Source of the DNA: CAZLYK01 sp964563495
GTDB lineage: Bacteria > Acidobacteriota > Blastocatellia > RBC074
Direction: 5' to 3'
DNA length: 12,152 nt
Assembly: GCA_964563495.1 (NCBI GenBank)
Contig: CAZLYK010000158.1
Location: 1 to 12,152 of the forward strand
In this document: piece after piece, positions 6,481 through 12,152 of the stretch
Layout of the letters: each line of letters opens with the position of its first letter
Numbering within the stretch: position 1 is the stretch's first letter
Program-made: the position numbers and the translations under genes
Notes under the pieces: model-generated
Told to the model about the DNA's origin: nothing
The model's database searches: none
Seen by the model: only the letters and a program-made list of their open reading frames with translations

Positions 6481-6876
6481 ATGAACGCAAATCAGTTGCT
6501 AATTCTCGGCGTGTCGGCGCTGACGTTAGGTCTGTTATGTACGTGCGGGCGCGCGCCTGCCGAAAAGACCCAGGGCCGCGTGGTGCGGATCGCGGAACTT
6601 GAGATAGATCCCGCTCAGTTGGAAAACTATAAAGCTGAGCTTAGGGAGGAGATTGAGGCTTCCATCCGCCTGGAGCCGGGAGTTCTAACCTTATACGCCG
6701 TATCTCTGAAAGATAATCCCACCAGCATAAGAATTTTTGAGACGTATGCCGATGTGGATGCGTACAGAGCGCACATCGAATCGCCTCACTTCAAAAAATA
6801 CAAGACCAAGACAGAGGCAATGGTCAAGTCCCTCAGACTTGTCGAGACCGATCCCGTTTTGCTCGGCGCGAAGTGA
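6481..6876 (+). CDS. exported ABM-domain protein (quinol monooxygenase-like)
   Basis: The 131-residue product has a short hydrophobic export signal (residues 5-20) ending in GLLCTCGRA, a lipobox-like stretch with two candidate cysteines (C20, C22), so it may be a lipoprotein. Residues about 35-112 form an antibiotic-biosynthesis-monooxygenase (ABM) ferredoxin-like fold: VVRIAELEIDPAQLENYKAE, a helix, EPGVLTLYAV, then IRIFETYADVDAYRAHIESPHF. Cofactor-free YgiN-type members oxidise quinols or aromatic rings. It follows the dehydrogenase by 30 bases with a good GGAGG (6470-6474) and is probably in the same transcript. Export of an ABM protein is less common than the cytoplasmic form and would put it beside the periplasmic dehydrogenase. 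Its substrate is unknown. Confidence 0.8.
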   Translation: MNANQLLILGVSALTLGLLCTCGRAPAEKTQGRVVRIAELEIDPAQLENYKAELREEIEASIRLEPGVLTLYAVSLKDNPTSIRIFETYADVDAYRAHIESPHFKKYKTKTEAMVKSLRLVETDPVLLGAK

Positions 6877-6927
6877 TTTCGAGCTAAAGGGTCAAAGAGT
6901 GCAGAACAGAATACGGGAGAAAAAATC

Positions 6928-7143
6928 ATGAACATCAAACTCTTCGCCGCCGCGGCAGTGATGCTTTCCCTGCTCGGAGTAGCGTTCGTGCAGACGATCC
7001 GTGAAGGGATATATCCGATTTCGAACGCGGCCGTTCAAAAGAATCAATCGCAGAAGATGACGATCACGCGAAGCGGCCCGCGCCAGAGTTTGCGAGCTGC
7101 AGGGTGGTTTTTCTTTAAGCGTGATTGCTCATTTAATAATTAA
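6928..7143 (+). pseudogene. truncated exported cupin-like protein
   Basis: A 71-codon frame with a good GGGAG (6914-6918) begins with a signal peptide (KLFAAAAVMLSLLGVAFV). Residues 44-54 (MTITRSGPRQS) match the lead-in of exported cupin proteins, which normally continue with a GPAEYFTG-type strand and the metal-binding histidine motifs. That continuation is absent: after about residue 54 (near 7090) the frame reads LRAAGWFFFKRDC and stops. No cupin motif is recognisable in the next 100 bases. The gene therefore seems to have lost its 3' part by deletion, leaving only a signal peptide and linker. The cupin assignment rests on a short match and is tentative; a genuine short secreted peptide is the alternative. 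Confidence 0.55.
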
Positions 7144-7144
7144 C

Positions 7145-7160
7145 AATGTTCGGTAACATT
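7145..7160. promoter_or_regulatory. inverted repeat upstream of the oxidoreductase, possible operator
   Basis: AATGTT (7145-7150) and AACATT (7155-7160) form a perfect dyad with a 4-base spacer, in AT-rich DNA 34 bases before the start codon of the oxidoreductase. The size and position fit a TetR/HxlR/MarR-type operator controlling that gene separately from the redox genes upstream. No regulator gene is in the window, so this is positional inference. Confidence 0.35.
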
Positions 7161-7193
7161 TAAGCCTTCTTAGAGCGTCTAACAAAGTGACTT

Positions 7194-8171
7194 ATGAAAG
7201 CAGCCTGGTATGAAAAACAAGGCGTCGCGCGCGATGTCTTGACCATCGGCGAAATGGATGAGCCACAGCCGCTCACGGGTGAAGTACGGGTTCGCATTGC
7301 CGTTTCAGGCGTCAATCCGGGCGACGTGAAAAAACGTCAGGACACCTTCGGGTACGGGATGCCGTATCCGCGCGTTATCCCGCATAGCGATGGCGCGGGG
7401 ACGGTTGACGCCGTGGGCGAAGGCGTATCGCAGCAGTGGATCGGACGACGTGTATGGTGTTACGGAGCGCAAACGTATCGGCCTTTTGGCACTGCCGCTG
7501 AATACACCGTGGTTCCTTTGGCGCAAGCGGTTCCATTACCCCAGAATGTGCCGGTTGAGCAGGGGGCCTGCCTTGGAATTCCCGGTATCACCGCTCATCG
7601 GGCTGTTCACGTGGCAGGATCAGTTGAGGGACGCACCGTGCTGGTGCAAGGCAGTGCGGGAGCGGTTGGCGCATTCGCCGCTCAACTCGCGCATCGCGCA
7701 GGAGCGCGAGTCATCGCTACCTGCCGCACTGAAAGCCGCCAGGAAATCGCTGTGCGTGCAGGCGCCGATATGGTTTGGCTCTCGGATGAGACCCTGGTGG
7801 AGCGCATCCGTGAATTCGCTCCCGACGGCGTTCATCACATCGTTGAGGCGGCTTTTGGCGCAAACATCGAAACGGACATTGAAATACTAACGCAAGGCGG
7901 TTCTATCGCCACTTACGCCTCGGATGTATTCAGGCCGGAAATTCCGTATTGGCCCCTCGTCTTTTGCAACGCCAGATTGTTCTTTATCGGCAGTGACGAT
8001 GTTCCGATGGAGGCGAAGATGGAAGCCGCGCGCGCCATCAATCAGGCGCTTGAGGCAGGGTGGCAGGGGCTTGAGATTGCCGAAAGGTTTTCGCTCGATG
8101 AGATTGCGGAGGCGCACGAATTCGTCGAGCGCTCGGCAAAGTCCGGGCGTGTGATTGTAACAATTTCCTGA
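7194..8171 (+). CDS. NADPH:quinone reductase-type MDR oxidoreductase
   Basis: This 325-residue protein is a medium-chain dehydrogenase/reductase of the zinc-free quinone oxidoreductase branch. The N-terminal GroES-like domain covers about residues 1-125 (MKAAWYEKQG, VRVRIAVSGVNPGDVKKRQ, RVIPHSDGAGTVDAVGEGV). The Rossmann domain holds the nucleotide loop VQGSAGAVG (151-159) and a following ATCRTES turn whose Arg is compatible with NADPH. The structural-zinc cysteines of alcohol dehydrogenases are absent. It should reduce quinones or enones in the cytoplasm using NADPH. The start ATG at 7194 has only a weak ribosome-binding site (AAAGTG), yet the MKAAWYE beginning is standard for the family. 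It lies 50 bases after the cupin remnant and shares its strand; a separate promoter is suggested by the AT-rich spacer and dyad. Confidence 0.9.
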   Translation: MKAAWYEKQGVARDVLTIGEMDEPQPLTGEVRVRIAVSGVNPGDVKKRQDTFGYGMPYPRVIPHSDGAGTVDAVGEGVSQQWIGRRVWCYGAQTYRPFGTAAEYTVVPLAQAVPLPQNVPVEQGACLGIPGITAHRAVHVAGSVEGRTVLVQGSAGAVGAFAAQLAHRAGARVIATCRTESRQEIAVRAGADMVWLSDETLVERIREFAPDGVHHIVEAAFGANIETDIEILTQGGSIATYASDVFRPEIPYWPLVFCNARLFFIGSDDVPMEAKMEAARAINQALEAGWQGLEIAERFSLDEIAEAHEFVERSAKSGRVIVTIS

Positions 8172-8233
8172 AATCCGATAATCCGTCGCTTACGCTTCAT
8201 TTCACCGTGTGCCCAATTTGTGCCTGAAACTAA

Positions 8234-8296
8234 TGCCAAAAGTGCGAAAATGATAGGAATAGATGCAATTTCACTGCGGCTGCAAACTGTTAGAAA
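8234..8296. repeat. dispersed repeat, copy 2
   Basis: This copy aligns without gaps to 3162-3224 at roughly three quarters of positions, sharing AATAGATGCA and GCGGCTGCAAAC. It starts about 60 bases after the oxidoreductase stop and ends about 50 bases before the tRNA fragment. The minus-strand reading (VCSRSEIASIPIIFALLALV) looks somewhat protein-like, so decayed coding DNA is one explanation. Confidence 0.6.
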
Positions 8297-8343
8297 TATT
8301 GATAGATAGCAACAAATGTCAGTCAATGTACAAGTGGGGCGTC

Positions 8344-8388
8344 GGTTTCATAACCCCTAGGTCAGCGGTTCGAGTCCGCTCGCCGCCA
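8344..8388 (+). tRNA. 3' fragment of a Met-type (CAT) tRNA
   Basis: The sequence has an anticodon-like TTTCATAA, a variable loop AGGTC, a perfect T-arm (AGCGG, loop TTCGAGT, CCGCT), and a 3' acceptor strand CGCCGCC with discriminator A at 8388; CCA is not encoded. The matching 5' acceptor (GGCGGCG) and a D-arm are absent from the preceding 80 bases, and the anticodon stem is badly paired. This is therefore not a working tRNA. Such 3' ends are typical leftovers of integration into a tRNA gene. Confidence 0.75.
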
Positions 8389-8401
8389 TTGTTTTCAATG
8401 G
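8386..8401. terminator. short hairpin directly after the tRNA fragment
   Basis: CCATTG (8386-8391) and CAATGG (8396-8401) form a perfect 6-bp stem with a TTTT loop, followed by TTT. It overlaps the last acceptor bases of the tRNA fragment. It could be the original terminator of the tRNA gene or part of an attachment-site palindrome. Confidence 0.4.
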
Positions 8402-8526
8402 TTTAGCAGCATTTACCTGAGCACCCTTTCCACTTTTGCGACAAGCTTGAGACAAATTCTTTTAGAGAAGTATGACGCGGGCGCTTGCACTACCTGTCTT
8501 TTTTCTCATTAGTAGTTCAGAGGTAC

Positions 8527-8664
8527 TCAGTAATCGTCTTGATTACCCATCTCCCAGAATCTGGTGGTGACTTTCAACAACTTACTAATTTTACCTGCCA
8601 GTTTCTTCGCTCTCTTGAGGTAATCAGCCGAACTTCTGCTTGCTATCCAGGGCATTAATCGCAT
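8527..8664 (-). CDS. possible small basic protein, weak
   Basis: A 45-residue frame on the minus strand reads PWIASRSSADYLKRAKKLAG, then KISKLLKVTTRFWEMG, ending NQDDY. It is lysine-rich and amphipathic, and the frame stays open to 58 codons upstream. There is no ribosome-binding site, and an adjacent frame (DWKTVRANAINALDSK) looks equally protein-like, so this may be the frameshifted tail of a decayed gene. I do not recognise a family. Confidence 0.2.
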   Translation of the reverse strand: MRLMPWIASRSSADYLKRAKKLAGKISKLLKVTTRFWEMGNQDDY

Positions 8665-8711
8665 TGGCGCGAACTGTTTTCCAATCACCCGCTGTGCACT
8701 TTGCTACAACG

Positions 8712-8741
8712 AAAGCCGCCATCAGGCATCACAGCGGCTTT
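8712..8741. repeat. inverted repeat with 8-bp arms
   Basis: AAAGCCGC (8712-8719) and GCGGCTTT (8734-8741) are perfect inverted arms around a 14-base spacer. The stem could terminate transcription in either direction, since each side ends in an A- or T-run. No gene with a nearby end supports one direction. Confidence 0.45.
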
Positions 8742-8822
8742 GGTCTCCGCTATAACGCGAACTTCGCCGAAATATTTTTTCTGGATGTGAGCACTTGTGG
8801 GCGCCAATTTCCCTTTATCCAT

Positions 8823-8965
8823 TGAGAGCAACGCTCATCGGCAACCCTGCCTGGGTCTCGGGGGCAAGCAAACCCTAACCGGGAGGTGACAACGGCCGGC
8901 GCCCACAGAGCCCGGGCGTTAGCGCTGTGAAAACCCGGTGTCGGGGGTCTAATAATCGTACACCC
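8823..8965 (+). ncRNA. GC-rich block with nested stems, candidate structured RNA
   Basis: Hand pairing gives: GAGC-AAC-GCTC (8826-8836); ACCC-TGCCT-GGGT (8844-8856); an outer stem of 7/8 pairs between 8888-8895 and 8935-8942; inside it CACAG (8904-8908) with CTGTG (8925-8929); and 5/6 pairs between 8943-8948 and 8960-8965. Nested and sequential stems in a GC-rich island that codes for nothing I recognise point to a folded RNA on the plus strand. The tail GGTGTC-GGGGGTCTAATAATCGTACACCC reminds me of the HEARO/omega RNAs linked to IscB elements, but that is memory, not alignment, and no IscB gene follows. A random GC-rich fold is the alternative. Confidence 0.35.
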
Positions 8966-9145
8966 TTCCTCGTGCTTGAATTACCGTTTTCGGGAACATT
9001 CATCCAGTTAGTGGCTGTGAGCGTGATGGCAAGAGTGGCGATAGAATGTGTTCCGGTCTCGCGCTTCTGATAAAGATGCACTATCCTGAAAAACCCAATC
9101 AATATGGAGTCCGCCGCAATCAAGTTGAGGCTCGTTCAGTTTTAG

Positions 9146-12100
9146 GTGAATCAAGAACTGTCAGCGAATACGAATCTGTCACATTACCGGATCGTCTCGA
9201 AAATCGGCGCGGGCGGGATGGGTGAAGTCTGGCTGGCCGAAGACACGCGCCTCAAACGGAAGGTCGCGCTCAAGCTCTTACCCGCCGAACTCACCGCTGA
9301 TGCCGAGCGCATGCGACGCTTCGAGCAGGAAGCGCAGGCGGCTTCCGCGCTCAATCATCCGAACATCATCACCGTGTACGACATCGGCGAATGCGAGGCC
9401 GGTCGGTTCATCGTGATGGAGCTGGTTGCGGGACGAACCTTGCGCGCGGTGATTGCGGAAGAGAATTCGCTCGAGACCCTGCTGGCGCTCGGCCAGCAGA
9501 TGGCAAAGGCGCTCGCCGCCGCGCACGCCGCAGGCATTACGCATCGGGACATCAAGCCCGACAACATTATGGTGCGCGAGGATGGCTACGTGAAGGTGCT
9601 GGATTTCGGGCTGGCGCGCTTGTTGCCCACGACAGCGAGCGGGGAGGAAGCCGCCACGCTCGTGCAGCAAACGACGCCGGGCACGGTGATGGGAACGGTG
9701 GCGTATATGTCGCCGGAGCAAGCGCGTGGCGAGCGGGTCAACCATCCTTCCGACATTTTTGCCCTCGGCATTGTGCTGTATGAACTGGCGACGGGGCGGC
9801 ATCCGTTCAAGGCGGAAACGCTGGTGGGCTATCTGCACGCGATCACCTTGCAGGAGCCGCCGCCGCCCGCGCAATGGAAGTCGGAACTGCCTGTGGCGCT
9901 GAATGCGCTGATCTTGCGCATGCTTGGCAAGGATGCGAGTCAACGTCCGACTGCGAACGAAGTCGCGCAGGCGTTGCAAGAGATTGAGCGAGAGAGAGAA
10001 AGGGAGAAAGGGCGAAGGGAAGACAAGGAGACAGGAGGCAACAGCGCAACGCTCATTCTTTCTCCTGCATCTGTCCCATCTGTCCCATCAGCTCCCATCC
10101 GCCACACCGTCGGTCGTGAAGCGGAACGCCACGAATTGCGCGCGACCTTCCACGCCTCACGCGGTTCGTTAGTTTGCGTCGCGGGCGAGCCGGGCATTGG
10201 CAAGACCACGCTGGTGGAAGACTTCCTCACTGAACTCGCAGCAATAGATCAATGCACGATCGCGCGCGGGCGTTGTTCGGAACGGCTTGCGGGAACCGAA
10301 GCCTATTTGCCGCTGCTCGAAGCCTTGGAAAGTCTGTTGCAAAACGATTCGCGCCTTGCGCCCGCGATGAAGCAGATCGCGCCGACGTGGTATGCGCAGG
10401 TGATGCCGCTCGCGGGTGACAGTGAAGAGTCCGCACGGTTGCTCGCCGAAGTCAAAGCCGCTTCGCAGGAACGGATGAAGCGTGAATTAGTGGCTTTCCT
10501 GCAAGCCGTAGCGACGCCGCAGCCGCTCGTGCTGTTCTTTGACGATCTGCATTGGGCGGATGTCTCAACGATTGATCTGCTGAGTTTTTTGGCGGGCAAA
10601 TTCGATGCGATGCGGGTGCTGATCGTCGTGACCTATCGGCCTTCGGATATGCTGCTGGCGAAACATCCGTTCCTGCAGATCAAGCCGGATTTGCAGGCGC
10701 GCGGGCTGTGTCGGGAATTGTTGCTGGAGTTTTTGACGGAAGCGGAAATTGCCGACTACCTCACGCTCGAATTTCCGCGCCATGCGTTTCCGCCCGACTT
10801 TGCCAAACTGATTCACGCGAAGACGGAAGGCAGCCCGTTGTTTATGGCTGACCTCGTACGGTATTTGCGAGATCGCGGCGTGATTGCGCAGTCGAGCGGC
10901 GTGTGGAAGCTGGAACAAACGCTGCCCGACATCGAACGCGAGTTGCCGGAATCGGTGCGCGGGATGATCGAACGCAAGATCGCGCAACTGAGCGAAGAGG
11001 ATCGCAAGCTGCTGATGGTGGCGAGTGTGCAGGGCTATGAATTCGATTCGGCAGTTGTAGCGCAGGTGTTGAATCTGGATGCGGATGAAGTTGAGGAGCG
11101 ATTGGAAAAGCTTGAACGAGTGTTTGCGTTTGTGAAGCTAATGAGTGAAGCGGAATTTCCGAACTGCACGCTGACACTCAAGTATCGCTTCGTTCACGTG
11201 CTTTACCAGAATGCGCTCTATGCTTCGCTCAGAGCTACTCGTAAGGCCACGCTGAGCCGCGAAGTTGCGCAAACGATGGAAGGTTTTTACGGCGAACAGC
11301 GAACGAGTGTAGCCAACGCACTGGCGGCGCTCTATGAAGCCGGGCGGGAGTATGCGCGCGCGGCGGAATATTACCGGCTCGCGGCAGAGCATGCCACGCG
11401 GGTCTTTGCCTATCAGGAGGCCGTAGCGCTGTCGTGGCGCGGACTGGGGCTGCTCAAATCTGTGCCGGACACGACCGCGCGCACGCGGCAGGAACTGGCT
11501 CTGCAAATCGCGCTGTCCGTGCCGCTGGGCGCCTGCCGGGGATTGGCTTCCCAGGAGAGCCGAGAACTTTTCACTCGCGCCAGGGAACTGGCGCAGCAGC
11601 TCAGCGATCCGCCAGAGCTGTTGACGATCATGTACGGTCAATGGCGGTCTTATCTGATTGGGGGAGATAACAACAAGGCGCTGGAGCTGGGAGAGGAATT
11701 CCTGGCGCTGGCTCACGCCAAAGCCCCGGCTGTCCTGGTCCGGGCTCACCAGATAATGGCGTCAGTCTTAAAATATCGGGGAGAGTTCACCTCAGCTTGT
11801 GCGCATACCAAAGAACTGCTGGCCATCTGGAATCCGCAACCACACGATGGGGAGGCGATCGTTCATGCGGCTGAAAACCCCGCGATGATCGGTCTTTTCA
11901 TAGGCGCATGGTCGCTGTGGAATCTGGGCTATCCCGAGCAGGCATTGCAACAGAGCCGTGCGGCGCTGGCGCTCGCACGACAGGACGCTTCCCCCTACGG
12001 GCTGGCACTCGCCACCTTCATGGCCGCCGAGTTACACATCAGCCGGCGGGAACATCAGCGCGTCAGGGAAATGGCGGAAGACTGCCTCGCCATTTGTACA

Positions 12101-12152
12101 GAGCACGGTTTTCCGCAATGGCTGGCGAATGGATACATTTGCCGAGGGTGGG
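9146..12152 (+). CDS. Ser/Thr protein kinase fused to AAA ATPase and TPR domains (3' end off window)
   Basis: The visible 1002 residues form a multi-domain cytoplasmic signalling protein. Residues 14-275 are a Hanks-type kinase with all key residues: glycine loop GAGGMG (21-26), Lys43 in VALK, Glu62, HRDIKPDN (133-140) and DFG (153-155). A charged linker rich in Glu/Arg (about 278-296) and a Ser/Pro stretch follow. From about residue 317 lies a STAND-like P-loop ATPase: Walker A GEPGIGKT (347-354) and Walker B LVLFFDDLHWAD (Asp466-467). A winged-helix-like part covers about 600-700, and TPR-like helices begin near 720 (ALYEAGREYARAAEYY). In such proteins the ATPase-TPR part usually senses and the kinase signals; that is inference here. 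The start is GTG at 9146, because an in-frame TAG sits directly before it; no good ribosome-binding site is visible. The stop lies beyond base 12152. Confidence 0.93.
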   Translation, partial: MNQELSANTNLSHYRIVSKIGAGGMGEVWLAEDTRLKRKVALKLLPAELTADAERMRRFEQEAQAASALNHPNIITVYDIGECEAGRFIVMELVAGRTLRAVIAEENSLETLLALGQQMAKALAAAHAAGITHRDIKPDNIMVREDGYVKVLDFGLARLLPTTASGEEAATLVQQTTPGTVMGTVAYMSPEQARGERVNHPSDIFALGIVLYELATGRHPFKAETLVGYLHAITLQEPPPPAQWKSELPVALNALILRMLGKDASQRPTANEVAQALQEIEREREREKGRREDKETGGNSATLILSPASVPSVPSAPIRHTVGREAERHELRATFHASRGSLVCVAGEPGIGKTTLVEDFLTELAAIDQCTIARGRCSERLAGTEAYLPLLEALESLLQNDSRLAPAMKQIAPTWYAQVMPLAGDSEESARLLAEVKAASQERMKRELVAFLQAVATPQPLVLFFDDLHWADVSTIDLLSFLAGKFDAMRVLIVVTYRPSDMLLAKHPFLQIKPDLQARGLCRELLLEFLTEAEIADYLTLEFPRHAFPPDFAKLIHAKTEGSPLFMADLVRYLRDRGVIAQSSGVWKLEQTLPDIERELPESVRGMIERKIAQLSEEDRKLLMVASVQGYEFDSAVVAQVLNLDADEVEERLEKLERVFAFVKLMSEAEFPNCTLTLKYRFVHVLYQNALYASLRATRKATLSREVAQTMEGFYGEQRTSVANALAALYEAGREYARAAEYYRLAAEHATRVFAYQEAVALSWRGLGLLKSVPDTTARTRQELALQIALSVPLGACRGLASQESRELFTRARELAQQLSDPPELLTIMYGQWRSYLIGGDNNKALELGEEFLALAHAKAPAVLVRAHQIMASVLKYRGEFTSACAHTKELLAIWNPQPHDGEAIVHAAENPAMIGLFIGAWSLWNLGYPEQALQQSRAALALARQDASPYGLALATFMAAELHISRREHQRVREMAEDCLAICTEHGFPQWLANGYICRGW

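Larger units (their letters stand above)
8172..9145. other. 974-bp region without a confident gene
   Basis: Between the oxidoreductase and the kinase I find no protein-coding frame that I trust. The stretch holds repeat copy 2, a tRNA 3' fragment, several hairpins, a short minus-strand frame (8527-8664), and a GC-rich block with nested stems (8823-8965). Composition shifts from AT-rich (about 8440-8640) to GC-rich (8840-8950) and back, which suggests material of mixed origin. Confidence 0.8.

Noticed and set aside
7098..7116. Short stretch resembling part of lacI from cloning vectors (AGGGTGGTTTTTCTTT)
   Set aside because: The similarity from memory is limited to about 16 bases and does not continue on either side, so vector contamination is not supported.
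7170..7190. Integron attC-like GTCTAACAA
   Set aside because: No paired complementary core site and no integron integrase are seen.
8966..9100. Remnant of an IscB gene downstream of the structured block
   Set aside because: Reading all plus frames gave no RuvC or HNH motif and no IscB-like N-terminus, so no such gene can be claimed.
8875..9123. An 82-residue minus-strand frame and the 61-residue plus frame at 8640-8825
   Set aside because: No recognisable motifs or ribosome-binding sites; the first overlaps the GC-rich stem block and both look like chance frames.
9278..9979. A 233-residue minus-strand frame inside the kinase, and similar ones at 11138-11749 and 10565-10987
   Set aside because: They are Arg/His/Gln-rich antisense shadows of a GC-rich coding strand whose plus frame carries the complete kinase, Walker and TPR motifs.

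Overview
The window looks like a chromosomal stretch of a moderately high-GC soil-type bacterium. The best guess is Acidobacteriota, probably a Blastocatellia-like lineage. That is inferred from the gene mix: a Ser/Thr kinase fused to an AAA ATPase and a TPR domain, a secreted RCC1-repeat protein with HYR and Ig-like domains, a periplasmic PQQ dehydrogenase, and several PIN-type toxin-antitoxin loci. No rRNA, complete tRNA, or phylogenetic marker is present, so the placement is tentative.

Layout. Bases 1-113 hold a 10-bp tandem repeat and a long hairpin. Bases 191-2605 form a two-gene unit: a small helix-turn-helix protein, then a 682-aa secreted protein whose seven RCC1 repeats make a full seven-bladed propeller. 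Bases 2694-4364 are a graveyard of toxin-antitoxin and mobile DNA. The first VapBC-like pair has a frameshifted and truncated toxin. The second pair has an intact DUF104-type antitoxin, but its PIN toxin is cut off by the decayed 3' part of a DDE transposase. Bases 4495-8171 form a same-strand redox group: a PQQ-dependent dehydrogenase, an exported antibiotic-biosynthesis-monooxygenase (ABM) protein, a truncated cupin-like gene, and an NADPH:quinone reductase-type MDR oxidoreductase. Bases 8172-9145 have no confident gene, but hold a second copy of a dispersed repeat, the 3' part of a Met-type tRNA, several hairpins, and a GC-rich block with nested stems that may be a structured RNA. From 9146 to the window edge runs a kinase-AAA-TPR signalling protein (1002 residues visible, 3' end missing).

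How it fits together. The redox genes plausibly oxidise a sugar or alcohol in the periplasm and handle quinones or aromatic compounds, though the group has lost most of its cupin gene. The intergenic material shows repeated insertion and deletion: truncated genes, an insertion-sequence scar, a tRNA fragment, and a repeat whose edge coincides with a toxin truncation. The items most worth a second look are the GC-rich structured block at about 8823-8965, the dispersed repeat pair next to the tRNA fragment, and the helix-turn-helix/RCC1 pair. No clearly new defence system could be demonstrated from the sequence alone.
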